Assembly: GCF_037113525.1 (NCBI RefSeq)
Contig: NZ_CP146963.1
Span: forward strand, 2,480,001-2,544,000
DNA length: 64,000 nt
Direction of reading: 5' to 3'
Source of the DNA: Butyrivibrio fibrisolvens
GTDB lineage: Bacteria > Bacillota > Clostridia > Lachnospirales > Lachnospiraceae
Shown: one piece after another, positions 7,921-16,076 of the stretch
Layout of the letters: every line of letters begins with the position of its first letter
Position numbering within the stretch: the stretch's first letter is position 1
Made by a program: the position numbers and the translations under genes
Notes under the pieces: model-generated
What the model was told of the DNA's origin: nothing
Seen by the model: the letters and a program-made list of their open reading frames with translations, nothing else
Databases searched by the model: none

Positions 7921-8216
7921 AATAAAACCTCCGTGGGTGTTTTGGGCATGCCAAAAACACCTCTGAATAGCATTAGAGGTCATATTAGTTGTCCTAATGT
8001 ACTGACTCGTCACCTTCAGTCGAATAAAGATTATTCTAAGCCGAGTGGTTCTATATCCTTTACATGGAAAAAGCTGGTAGAAATATCAGCCTATGAGACT
8101 AAGGACAACCATGCCTCTTGTATATATAGTTGCGTAATTAGTATTCATGTTTGATGTCATAATTGTCCTCCTTTCTGCTCGTAAGTGAGCAAATCAATGA
8201 TTTCGTTTCCTGGATG
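7921..8216 (-). promoter_or_regulatory. structured leader RNA of the rtcB-prfH operon
   Basis: Between the promoter and the rtcB start lie about 290 transcribed bases with strong folding potential on the minus strand. An eight-base long-range helix pairs 8102-8109 with 7988-7995 (GTTGTCCT/AGGACAAC). Inside it is a hairpin GAATAA-TCT-TTATTC at 8022-8036. Below it two hairpins compete for the same bases: ACCTCT/AGAGGT (7959-7964 with 7975-7980) followed by a T5 run, and GGTGTTTT/AAAACACC (7936-7943 with 7954-7961) next to the rtcB ribosome site. The layout suggests regulation of rtcB expression by attenuation or by ribosome or RNA status. No known riboswitch class was recognised. Confidence 0.55.
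8086..8160 (-). CDS. 24-residue leader peptide upstream of rtcB
   Basis: A short frame starts at an ATG six bases downstream of a perfect AGGAGG and encodes 24 residues beginning MTSNMNTNYATIYTR and ending VLSLIG. Its 3' part reads through the 5' strand of the long-range leader helix, so translation would disrupt that helix. This is the classic position of a leader peptide that senses ribosome state. No homologue is known to me. Confidence 0.5.
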   Translation of the reverse strand: MTSNMNTNYATIYTRGMVVLSLIG

Positions 8217-8246
8217 ATTGTAGCACTGGGATTGGCGAGCGGTCAA
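8217..8246 (-). promoter_or_regulatory. sigma-A promoter of the rtcB-prfH operon
   Basis: TTGACC at 8241-8246 and TACAAT at 8217-8222 are each one base from consensus and are 18 bases apart. Transcription would start near 8210. There is no sign of the sigma-54/RtcR arrangement known for the enterobacterial rtcBA operon. Confidence 0.75.
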
Positions 8247-8294
8247 TAAAAAATAGCGCCAGCCATCTTACAATGTTGTAACAATGACTGGCGC
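8247..8294 (-). terminator. minus-strand terminator just upstream of the rtcB promoter
   Basis: GCGCCAG/CTGGCGC arms extended by CAT/ATG, followed on the minus strand by TATTTTTTATTG. No minus-strand gene that it would serve was recognised between here and the plus-strand MFS gene, so it probably insulates the rtcB promoter from antisense transcription. Confidence 0.65.
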
Positions 8295-8556
8295 GCAAAT
8301 TCAAATAAAATCTCATCCCTCCATAACATCAGGTAATGGGAATGGAATAACATTATCCATTACTTTTTTAAAAACAGCTTGAATCCAACATCTCACACTG
8401 CTAGAATAATTCTTGATTACAAAATATACACACAGAGGTTGCGACAAATGAGACATTAATTTTCTAGCGAAAAGTAAAAAACAAAGATTATATCGCCTGC
8501 TTGCCAGGTTTATTTTTGTACACTGAATATTTACTTTTTGTTGGAGGATTAATACA

Positions 8557-9735
8557 ATGAATAACAAACTACATATAGACAACCTCGAAGCTGTGTCATT
8601 CTTAAATGGCCTTGTTTTCTTTGCGCCGGTGGCGCTTCTGGTCAGAACCCGTGCGGGGATCAGCCTTGACCAGTTCTTTATATTACAGGCAATTCTGTCT
8701 GTTACTATTTTCCTTGGAGAGATACCAACCGGTAAGATCACTGATATTGTCGGTTATAAGAATACTATTGTCCTGTCGCAGGTTATGCTACTAATTGCAA
8801 GAAGCATGATGCTTGTAGCATTCCTGTCCAAAAGCTACTATGTGTTCGCCATTGAGGCGATCATTGAAGGAATCGCAAACTGCTTTACTTCAGGCACTAT
8901 CAGCGCATATCTGTATCAGAAGTACGACGAGGGCGAGTACGTTGTTAAGAGCGCCAGGGTCGGAAACTTTGGTACTGCCGGTTTTATCATCAGCACTATA
9001 ATGTACGCCGGCATCTATCACTTTTTTAGCATCGAAGGTCTTCTGATCCTCACCGCTTCTATGAATGTGATCGCGGTTCTCACGAGCCTTGGTATAGAAA
9101 AAGATAAAACTAAGGCTACAAACGCTGATGATGTTGCCACCTCTTTTGCCAAGGAGCATAACGGCGTTTGCAAAAAGCTCTTCATCCTTAAATTAAATGC
9201 CGAGAATATCATAATCATGGTTACACTCGCTTGCGTCAGTATCTCTTTTATCCTGATCAACTTTTTCTACGTAGACAAGCTTGAAATCCTCGGGATCTCG
9301 GAAGAATGGATGACCGCCATCATCCTCGGCTACTCAGTATTCCAGATGGCTGCTGAGAAGATTCTTGATACCATCGGGGAAAAGAACTATTTCAAGGCCT
9401 TCGTTATGGGCTTCATCCTTTCAGGTATCTGCATGCTCGTGTTTGGAAGAATAAATATCGCGCTGGTCATCATTCCGATCATGCTGATTCTTCCGCTTAT
9501 TGTCAGTGTTCCGGCATACATATTCGACGAGATGGAGAATAAGGTGATCGACAAGAATCATCTTGAAGATAAAAGAGCTGAGGTGCTATCTGCCTACAAC
9601 ATGGGTGTTAACTTTGTTGAAGTCGTGTTTTTGTTCGCGTCGGCTTTCGTCGCAGGGCTTGGGGTGTCGGCTTGCTTTACGGTTGTTGGAGTTTTGATGA
9701 TACTGCTGGCCGGGGTTCATGTGATCAAAAGATAA
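8557..9735 (+). CDS. MFS transporter
   Basis: A 392-residue membrane protein with about eleven or twelve hydrophobic helices, in the major facilitator superfamily. The loop GEIPTGKITDIVGYKN between helices 2 and 3 corresponds to the MFS signature (GxxxDrxGrr/k). GGAGG lies eight bases before the ATG. A central hydrophilic loop (about residues 165-190, EKDKTKATNADD) separates the two six-helix halves. It is a proton-driven exporter or importer of small molecules; substrate unknown. It stands alone on the plus strand, ended by a strong terminator. Confidence 0.85.
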   Translation: MNNKLHIDNLEAVSFLNGLVFFAPVALLVRTRAGISLDQFFILQAILSVTIFLGEIPTGKITDIVGYKNTIVLSQVMLLIARSMMLVAFLSKSYYVFAIEAIIEGIANCFTSGTISAYLYQKYDEGEYVVKSARVGNFGTAGFIISTIMYAGIYHFFSIEGLLILTASMNVIAVLTSLGIEKDKTKATNADDVATSFAKEHNGVCKKLFILKLNAENIIIMVTLACVSISFILINFFYVDKLEILGISEEWMTAIILGYSVFQMAAEKILDTIGEKNYFKAFVMGFILSGICMLVFGRINIALVIIPIMLILPLIVSVPAYIFDEMENKVIDKNHLEDKRAEVLSAYNMGVNFVEVVFLFASAFVAGLGVSACFTVVGVLMILLAGVHVIKR

Positions 9736-9747
9736 TTTTAAAGAAAG

Positions 9748-9790
9748 GGCGGAGAAAGCTTAAATTGCTCTCTCCGCCTCTTTTTTATTA
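9748..9790 (+). terminator. rho-independent terminator of the MFS gene
   Basis: GGCGGAGA/TCTCTCCGCC arms followed by TCTTTTTTATT on the plus strand, 12 bases after the stop codon. Confidence 0.9.
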
Positions 9791-9796
9791 TCTTGT

Positions 9797-9916
9797 GCGA
9801 TATATTTTACAGAATATATATCGTACAGCTTTATTTCATACACGATATATTTCGCAGTATAAATATATCGTGCAAGATATATTTTGCAACATAAATATAT
9901 CGTACACGATATATTT
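9797..9916. repeat. three-and-a-half copies of a 30-33 bp palindromic A+T repeat
   Basis: Each unit reads (A)CGATATATTT, then about ten variable bases, then AATATATCGTnC, so each is itself an inverted repeat. Copies begin near 9797, 9840 and 9873, and a half copy runs into the end of the XRE gene at 9916. It lies between convergent genes. It could be an operator array for a regulator, a terminator cluster or a small repeat element. Confidence 0.65.
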
Positions 9917-11031
9917 TATTCTTCTTTAATGCTCTCCCAATATTTCCTGGCCGCTTCCATCTTCTTTATAACCATTTCAGGTGTAGGTTTATGTAATATC
10001 TCATCCAATAGGTTGCCTATGCCATCTACAGCACTGTGCCCGATTTCATCATAGACTGATGTGTTGTGATCCTTACTTGCATGCCAAAACTTGATTTTTC
10101 CATTAAAGTCATTGGATGGATTCTTATCAAATTCTTTGGCTATCTCATAAGCTTTGTCTATGCAATCCTTCATGCCATCATATTCTTTGGAACATGATAA
10201 GCTCATAGCTTTTAAGACCAATATTACTGTCTTAAGCTTTGTTAAATAGCTTATTTTTCCATTGGTGGTAGCATCAATGATTGCAAGATACCAATCCATT
10301 AGTTCAGAAGCTTCGACAAATGCTTTGCTTTTATTCGTACTGATAAGAGCTATATACATGCCTGCTGCCAGATCAAGATTTTCTATTAACATTCTTACCA
10401 TTGTTTTGGTATATTTATCGAGAGCCTCATCAGCTTTTCCTTTTCTCATAAGGAGTCTTGCTATCTGAACATCATTTATTCCCATATAATTCAGTGCTTC
10501 AAAATCCATAAGAGCTTTATCTGTATCATCCCATATTTTCACATATGCTATTCGCATTTTTATGGATAATTCATTTATTTCAGGATCCTCGTTTTGAGAT
10601 AAATAACGAAGTGAAGACTCATAAAGCTCTATGGCCTTTTTGCAATACTCTTTTGGATTTCTATATGGTAATACCATTTCATAAGTATATGCACACTTAT
10701 AAAGTATTTTGAAATTCCCCGGATATCTGACAACGGCCTTTTCAGCTATAGAGATAGCTTCGTCATATTTTCCTTCATCAAGAGCTTTTTTCATTCTATC
10801 CGAGATACCATCTATACTTTTGGATGAAATGACGTATCCAAGCAATGTATCTACAGATATGTCAAAAAAGTCCGCAAGATCCATCAGTATAGATATATCA
10901 GGAACTGTGTTTCCGCTCTCCCATTTACTTACAGCGCCTTCAGTTACTCCAAAAGCTTCTGCCAGATCTGCCTGTGTAAGATTCATTTCTTTTCGATACT
11001 TCTTGATGTTTTCATTCAAATTGTGTTGCAT
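9916..11031 (-). CDS. XRE-family regulator with TPR-like C-terminus
   Basis: A 371-residue protein with an N-terminal Cro/C1 helix-turn-helix (about residues 5-60): LTQADLAEAFGVTEGAVSKW is the recognition segment. The C-terminal 270 residues are alpha-helical with TPR-like spacing (for example DEGKYDEAISIAEKAVVRYPG), as in quorum- or stress-sensing XRE-TPR proteins. GGAG lies nine bases before the ATG. It follows an MFS exporter by 48 bases on the same strand and may control it. A paralogue of the same design is at 33,422. Confidence 0.8.
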   Translation of the reverse strand: MQHNLNENIKKYRKEMNLTQADLAEAFGVTEGAVSKWESGNTVPDISILMDLADFFDISVDTLLGYVISSKSIDGISDRMKKALDEGKYDEAISIAEKAVVRYPGNFKILYKCAYTYEMVLPYRNPKEYCKKAIELYESSLRYLSQNEDPEINELSIKMRIAYVKIWDDTDKALMDFEALNYMGINDVQIARLLMRKGKADEALDKYTKTMVRMLIENLDLAAGMYIALISTNKSKAFVEASELMDWYLAIIDATTNGKISYLTKLKTVILVLKAMSLSCSKEYDGMKDCIDKAYEIAKEFDKNPSNDFNGKIKFWHASKDHNTSVYDEIGHSAVDGIGNLLDEILHKPTPEMVIKKMEAARKYWESIKEE

Positions 11032-11078
11032 CCAAAGGTTCTCCTACATCGAATACGATTCTTAAATCACTATACACC

Positions 11079-12368
11079 TTATGCCGACTCAGAAGAAGTG
11101 ACTGTTATGTCCTTTTTACTACAAAGGATATCCGATAATGTATGTGAAAGCATTAAATATAAACACACCAGTACATCAATCGCACCAATAACTACGAATA
11201 TCACCGATGTAGAAAGCCATGCTGCAAGGAAACTAACTACAACAGACATAACAGGTGTAGCAGCATTACCCATGGCATTCATTATGGAAGCAGCTCTTGC
11301 AAAATACTGCTCATCAATAAGTTCGACAAATATTACCTGCAAAAATGCTGAAAGCAGTGATACAAACACTCCCATGATAAAACTTATAAATGCGACATAT
11401 GCGTATGTAAATGCCGTGTTATTGTATAAAGGCCTGGCAATAATTACAGCCAGATAGTAAAGACCTATACAAATGCCTCCGCTTATTACAAACACTTCTT
11501 TACTCACGAACCTGCTAAGAATAGGATAAATAACTGTTCCCAAAAGCGTTCCACATGTAATAGCTATACTGATCAAAGAGATAGTCTCTGCTCCTGTACA
11601 GATAACTTCATTAGCAAGCGGTGCCATTAAGCTGTTGAGGGGAACGAGAATAGCATTCAAAAATGCAGCAAACAGAACAAGGAACATAGCAGCCTTACTG
11701 CGAGCAATGTAGGAAAATCCCTGCTTTAATGTATCAAAATAAGCCTGCAGACTTCCATTAATATCTCTTGACTCATCTGAAGAAATCTTAATTGTTGCAA
11801 TAATAAGTGCTGACAATACAAATGTTACCATATCAATGTAAATTGCACCTGTGGTGCCAATAAGTGCAATTATTCCGGCTGCAGCGCCCATTCCAATCAG
11901 TTCAACAACTGTATAAATAGCCGTTGATAAAGACGTTCCATAGACTATTTCTTCTTTTTTAAGTAATTTGGGTATTATTGCAGAACCAGCAGGAAGCCTG
12001 AATGCTTCTGCTGTCGAAATGACAAATGTAGAAATTACAATTATCCATGCATTAAGAAATCCAAAAAGGAATCCTGTTGCAATAACTGCCACACATATAG
12101 CTCTGATAAGATCGGTAACGACCATGATGGGCTTTTTCTTTTTACCTTCAACCCATGCACCTGCCAATGGCTGGATAAATACAGATGGAATCTTATTGAC
12201 TCCAAAAATTATCGCTGACCACATAGCATTGCTTGTAAGCTCATATACCAGCCATGCTGATGCAATTGCATCAATGGAATCCCCAAATCTGTTTATTATT
12301 CCTGCCACAAGCAGTTTCATGTACTGATAATTATGGAGTATAGCTCTGTAACCTGTACTTTTCTTCAT
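11079..12368 (-). CDS. MFS transporter (EntS/macrolide-efflux-like MFS_3 type)
   Basis: A 429-residue transporter with about twelve membrane helices. The opening (YMKLLVAGIINRFGDSIDAI) and the loop ending PLAGAWVEGKKKKP match the MFS_3 subgroup that includes EntS and Mef-type exporters. The ATG at 12368 is chosen over a TTG two codons earlier because AGGA is seven bases from it. It is followed 48 bases later by an XRE-TPR regulator on the same strand, so the two may form an efflux-regulator unit. Substrate unknown; antibiotic export is an inference from context. Confidence 0.85.
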   Translation of the reverse strand: MKKSTGYRAILHNYQYMKLLVAGIINRFGDSIDAIASAWLVYELTSNAMWSAIIFGVNKIPSVFIQPLAGAWVEGKKKKPIMVVTDLIRAICVAVIATGFLFGFLNAWIIVISTFVISTAEAFRLPAGSAIIPKLLKKEEIVYGTSLSTAIYTVVELIGMGAAAGIIALIGTTGAIYIDMVTFVLSALIIATIKISSDESRDINGSLQAYFDTLKQGFSYIARSKAAMFLVLFAAFLNAILVPLNSLMAPLANEVICTGAETISLISIAITCGTLLGTVIYPILSRFVSKEVFVISGGICIGLYYLAVIIARPLYNNTAFTYAYVAFISFIMGVFVSLLSAFLQVIFVELIDEQYFARAASIMNAMGNAATPVMSVVVSFLAAWLSTSVIFVVIGAIDVLVCLYLMLSHTLSDILCSKKDITVTSSESA

Positions 12369-12575
12369 TTCCAAATCCTCACTTATGTATGTTTTCGCTA
12401 CCTTTATTCTAAACGGCCTGGTAGCTGAACTTAACAGACTAAGTGTAGGATTTTGGATGATAAAACTTTCCTGATAGGAAGATTTTGAAATTACACTATA
12501 GAATCACTTTCAATACTATACAATCAAATCACTTACAAATTACAACGTTAAAGCCCTGTTATACTATTTATCAAC

Positions 12576-13475
12576 TTAAGCATGCCTTAAAATTGAGTTA
12601 GTCATCTCTTCAATACCAGCCTTGTTATATTCCGGTATCAGAATATGCGCATCATCATACTTTGTAGCGCCGCGTTCCATAACATACTTAATGAACTCTT
12701 CATAATCCCACATTCCATCAAGCGGTCTGTTTTCTGAGAAGATAAAAAATCTGATCATACCTTTATCTGCTCTGATAGGGTTTTGAGGATTGCTTGCACT
12801 GATAAAATCATTGAAATTCATCGGAAATATGCTTGGGCAATCTTCAGTAAGTGTATATATAGCAAGAATAGAATTATCTACTTCATTGCGCATAAGCGAT
12901 GGCTTTGCATAATACGTATCCATGTTCTGCTTGTCATGGAGTAATTTTGAAAAAACAGTAAGATCCTTAGACTCACGCATCTTGTCACCCATATGTTTAT
13001 CAATCCATATGGGCCACATGGTAGCTGTCATGATCCAAGCTCTTTCACCAAAATCGGACTTCTCTATTCCTTTTTGCAGTTCATCATAATTGAACTTAAT
13101 AAAATCATCTTTTATTCCTAGAAGTTCTTCCAATGAGAACTTCTTATTATCTTCAACGTTAAGAATATCGAAGCTCTTATACTGTCTGCATATCTCCTTA
13201 GCGAGAGCAAAGAAGTCTTCGATTTCATATTGAGAAGTGGGCGTATTAATAGACATCTCTACGAGCGCATCATTATTCCCATCAAAGTAAATGCCACGTC
13301 CGATATGCTGCGGATTGTATAGAATACAAGAATTGTTCTGGTGCTTACCTTCATCCAATACGTAAAAATCATTGTACGTGCCGAACTTGAATTTGCAGTT
13401 TTCCAGCATCTCCCCGATATCGATAGTTCTTTTGGTAAAAAAGCCTTTTCTGGTGATTTTTAAAGAAAATGGCAT
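12576..13475 (-). CDS. DUF4299-like protein
   Basis: A 299-residue soluble protein resembling DUF4299 proteins of Firmicutes by its opening (MPFSLKITRKGFF) and by the phrase HIGRGIYFDGN near residue 60. I place it there from memory, without an alignment. GGAGG is nine bases before the ATG. The C-terminal half holds a conserved-looking acidic and aromatic segment (RPLDGMWDYEEFIKY). No enzyme motif, signal peptide or membrane helix is evident. It is a single-gene unit. Function unknown. Confidence 0.5.
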   Translation of the reverse strand: MPFSLKITRKGFFTKRTIDIGEMLENCKFKFGTYNDFYVLDEGKHQNNSCILYNPQHIGRGIYFDGNNDALVEMSINTPTSQYEIEDFFALAKEICRQYKSFDILNVEDNKKFSLEELLGIKDDFIKFNYDELQKGIEKSDFGERAWIMTATMWPIWIDKHMGDKMRESKDLTVFSKLLHDKQNMDTYYAKPSLMRNEVDNSILAIYTLTEDCPSIFPMNFNDFISASNPQNPIRADKGMIRFFIFSENRPLDGMWDYEEFIKYVMERGATKYDDAHILIPEYNKAGIEEMTNSILRHA

Positions 13476-13537
13476 TTTTATAATCCTCCCCTTTTTTCAT
13501 ACAGTCTATTATTTAATACAATTTCCTGCTTAGAATA

Positions 13538-13574
13538 TAAATAAAGCCCCGGCCAGAATGTCGGAGCTTTATTA
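13538..13574 (-). terminator. terminator of the short transcript at 13.6 kb
   Basis: AATAAAGC and GCTTTATT arms with inner CCG/CGG pairing and a ten-base loop. It lies 12 bases after the stop of an 18-codon reading frame. Confidence 0.65.
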
Positions 13575-13585
13575 GTGTTTTCTTT

Positions 13586-13642
13586 TCAGCTTACGCCTAA
13601 CTGGCTCGCGGTTATCACACCAAACCCGCCCATGGACTCCAT
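13586..13642 (-). CDS. candidate 18-residue small protein
   Basis: A tiny frame encoding MESMGGFGVITASQLGVS. An AGGGGG ribosome site lies four bases upstream, but it sits in a hairpin with the preceding ATCCC, and the start codon is inside the palindrome CATGGAGTCCATG. A strong promoter lies 70 bases upstream and a terminator just downstream, so the whole transcript would be only about 165 bases. It could instead be a small regulatory RNA. No homologue is known to me. Confidence 0.45.
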   Translation of the reverse strand: MESMGGFGVITASQLGVS

Positions 13643-13711
13643 GTATCCCCCTGCCAGTAGGGATTTACATTTCTACGTCAACAGATGATCTAGTCTTCTG
13701 TTTCTTTTATT

Positions 13712-13740
13712 ATAATATAAACATCCAACATCAAGGTCAA
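13712..13740 (-). promoter_or_regulatory. strong promoter for the short transcript
   Basis: TTGACC (13735-13740) and TATTAT (13712-13717) are separated by 17 bases on the minus strand; each differs from consensus at one position. Confidence 0.65.
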
Positions 13741-13801
13741 TTACTCATTTCGTTTTTTCTCTTAGATTTCTATGAATAGTACCTCTCCCATAATCTTTAT
13801 A

Positions 13802-14818
13802 TCATAGTGCCAAAGAATACACCCGTAGCTCAATCCCCTTATAATTGCAAGTCTCCACAACCTTACCACCACAACTAAGAATCACATGCTCGCTGGCAAT
13901 GTTAGAAGGTTCACAAGCTATAGTAACATCTTTCATTCCCTGCTGTTTAAGCCATAACAAAAGCTCCTTAAGCATCCACTTTGCATAGCCATGGCCTCTA
14001 TCGCATGGACGTACCGAATATCCTATCTGGAACTTCGGATCTGCTTCATATCTGTACTAGATCATGCCGATAAGATGTTCATCAGATTTTCTTATGCAAA
14101 AGAACTGCTGAGCGTGGCCTCCAATCTCCGCAGGCGCGCCTTCTGCTGCCCTCTGCCTGCAATTTTCAATGTACGCAAGCGGATTCTCAAATTTTCTAAG
14201 AGAGCCGCAGCCATCCATGTGATCTTCGCAGTCAATGAATTCCTGTCTGTATGCACTGATATCATCAGCATATTTGTCATCGGCTTCTACCAATTCAAGA
14301 TCAGCCTCAGGTCTTTTCACTCTGGTAAAAAACTCCTTGTCATCTTCATGGTGGATATAAGCGCCGTTCTTAAGCTGCGTTTTCAAAGATGCTGGGTTAT
14401 CCTTATGAACCGACATATAGATCTCGTCTTCCGGAATGATCTCCCATGCCTTTTCTATAGTCAGGCGCAGGCCTTCATTGGCATATCCTTTGCCGCGGTA
14501 TTCTTTTTTGATTCCATATCCTATGTGTCCGGCGCCATTGGCAAGCGCTTCGCACAGGTGATGCCTGATCCTGAAAAGTCCTACGATCGTATCGCCATCC
14601 CACAGGAAGTATTCTGTTCCGGGAACATGTCCGGGAGAAAGGTTTATTCCATTGGATTTATCTATATATCCCGGGAGAATCTTCTTTTCAAACTCTTCGT
14701 ATGAGCAACCATAATCCTTATTGGTGAAGCCGTTTTCGTCCTCTGGAAGCTGAGTAATAAACTCGTACTCCTTTTGCACATCTTCCATGTTTGCTTCTTT
14801 TAGATATACTTTTTTCAT
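13802..14818 (-). pseudogene. tandem-domain GNAT acetyltransferase broken by an in-frame TAG
   Basis: Residues 1-165 form a complete GNAT domain (HIGYGIKKEYRGKGYANEGL is the acetyl-CoA loop). A second GNAT domain begins near residue 175 and is cut by a TAG at 14057-14059, after DEHLIGMI. Beyond the stop the same frame stays open for 84 codons and gives the missing half of the second domain, including IGYSVRPCDRGHGYAKWMLK and SNIASEHVILSCGG, before a TGA at 13802. So the intact gene would encode about 338 residues. TAG serves as a normal stop elsewhere in this window, so a nonsense mutation is more likely than recoding. The first domain (to 14057) may still be made. Ribosome site AAGGA. Confidence 0.8.
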
Positions 14819-14823
14819 GGTTT

Positions 14824-15324
14824 TTATCCTTCTTTACTAGGGGCGTTTCTTTCAAGCCTGTATGTTATCAGTGTCATTTTATCATTCACAACCACTTCGC
14901 GGCCGAATCTTACGAATCCGCATTTTTCGTATAAGTGGCAGTTTCTCGGCTCCTGAAGTATTGTTTCAAGTATCCATTCCTTAACTTCCTGGTACAGTTC
15001 AAACGCAGCCTGTATGGCTTTGTAACCCATTCCCTGGTCCTGGTACTGCGGCAATATGAATAAGGGACTGATAAAAGAAATATGTTTTTCTTCAGGGTCA
15101 TTGTGACCGAGGTTGATCGCTCCGACTCTATCGACGTCTTGCATTATGAAATAATACTGCCTGTTAGGTATGGCTGCTCTTTTCTTAATTCTTTCAAGAG
15201 TTTCTATTGCAGGACTACAATCATCATGGTACTTCTCATATAGGGGCATGAAGCTTTCTACCTGCATTTTGTGTAGTAGTTCGAGTTCATTTTCTTTTAC
15301 CGGAATAAGGTCTATTTTTCCCAT
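14824..15324 (-). CDS. GNAT family N-acetyltransferase
   Basis: A 166-residue single-domain GNAT. The acetyl-CoA loop is QYQDQGMGYKAIQAAFELY, in which the usual arginine-rich Q/R-x-x-G-x-G/A is QDQGMG, and the C-terminal CHLYEKCGFVRFG is the typical fold-closing segment. GGGAG precedes the ATG. It ends five bases before the broken double GNAT on the same strand, so both were probably one operon. Substrate unknown. Confidence 0.8.
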   Translation of the reverse strand: MGKIDLIPVKENELELLHKMQVESFMPLYEKYHDDCSPAIETLERIKKRAAIPNRQYYFIMQDVDRVGAINLGHNDPEEKHISFISPLFILPQYQDQGMGYKAIQAAFELYQEVKEWILETILQEPRNCHLYEKCGFVRFGREVVVNDKMTLITYRLERNAPSKEG

Positions 15325-15394
15325 TATTTTTTTCTCCCGATCACTCTGTACCAGTTATACTTGAATTATTTTTTCTTTTCCAAAATAGTCTATA

Positions 15395-15589
15395 TTAGAG
15401 ACACTTTTGAAAATATTTGGATTTTCTGCCATCTTCTTCAAAAGACTCTACCAAATCAAATCCAGATTTTTCCAACACTTTAATAGATGCCAGGTTATCA
15501 GAATAAGTAAATGCACCGATAGATTTCAGATTAAACTTATTCTTTATATCTTCTAAAAATAGTAATGTTGTTCCCGTAATCTTAGTACC
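15395..15589 (-). pseudogene. headless fragment of a GNAT acetyltransferase
   Basis: Sixty-four codons without a start, reading TGTTLLFLEDIKNKFN, then DNLASIKVLEKSGFDLVESF, which is the C-terminal alpha4-beta7 part of a GNAT that acts on small molecules or ribosomal proteins. It is in a different frame from, and overlaps the last few codons of, the GNAT gene at 15,582. The N-terminal two thirds is gone, so this marks a deletion between two adjacent acetyltransferase genes. Confidence 0.6.
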
Positions 15590-16064
15590 TATTGAATTCT
15601 TTCAACTTATATACCATAGGAATATACTTAATCCCATGCTTTTCTTGTTCCTCAGATATTCTTATGAATCTGAGGCTTGTATAAAATTTTTCGCCATAAG
15701 GAGACGAGTTAACGGTGATTTCATAAATATCGTCATTGTTTGACCTTATATCATTGCATATATACTCAAACAGCCTCTTTCCAATACCTTGCCTTTGGTA
15801 ATCCCTATCGACAAAAGCAAGCATAATATGTGAAGTCTTTCGCATGGTCATTACTGCAACAATTTTCTTACCATCAAAAGCTCCATACATTTTGAACTGC
15901 CCAGTTAGACAGCCTCTTCTAAAATCATCATTTTTAATTATGTCATTTACAAAAGAGTCAACGCCTTCTTCAGAATAATCAGGGGCTTCAAACTCCATAA
16001 AAACACGTATGATAAGATCCAATGCATTGTCAATTTCATTTTCAGAAACAAGCTTAATATCCAT
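15582..16064 (-). CDS. GNAT family N-acetyltransferase
   Basis: A 160-residue GNAT with the acetyl-CoA loop VDRDYQRQGIGKRLFEYI and the closing segment SSPYGEKFYTSLRFIRI. The ATG at 16064 lies nine bases from AGAGG; a GTG one codon earlier is also possible. The last codons overlap a fragment of another GNAT, so the C-terminus may have been altered by the deletion that made the fragment. It lies ten bases after the next upstream GNAT gene, in a same-strand run. Confidence 0.8.
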   Translation of the reverse strand: MDIKLVSENEIDNALDLIIRVFMEFEAPDYSEEGVDSFVNDIIKNDDFRRGCLTGQFKMYGAFDGKKIVAVMTMRKTSHIMLAFVDRDYQRQGIGKRLFEYICNDIRSNNDDIYEITVNSSPYGEKFYTSLRFIRISEEQEKHGIKYIPMVYKLKEFNRY

Positions 16065-16076
16065 CACATAGTTCCT

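Noticed and set aside
8313..8741. 142-residue minus-strand frame upstream of and overlapping the MFS gene
   Set aside because: Half of it is antisense to the MFS start, it has no ribosome site and its composition is not protein-like.
13991..14704. 237-residue plus-strand frame
   Set aside because: Antisense to the double GNAT, which has clear GNAT motifs and a ribosome site; the plus frame has neither.
13802..14818. TAG recoded as a sense codon in this organism
   Set aside because: Other clear genes here, such as the UbiB-family kinase, end naturally at TAG, so genome-wide reassignment is excluded.
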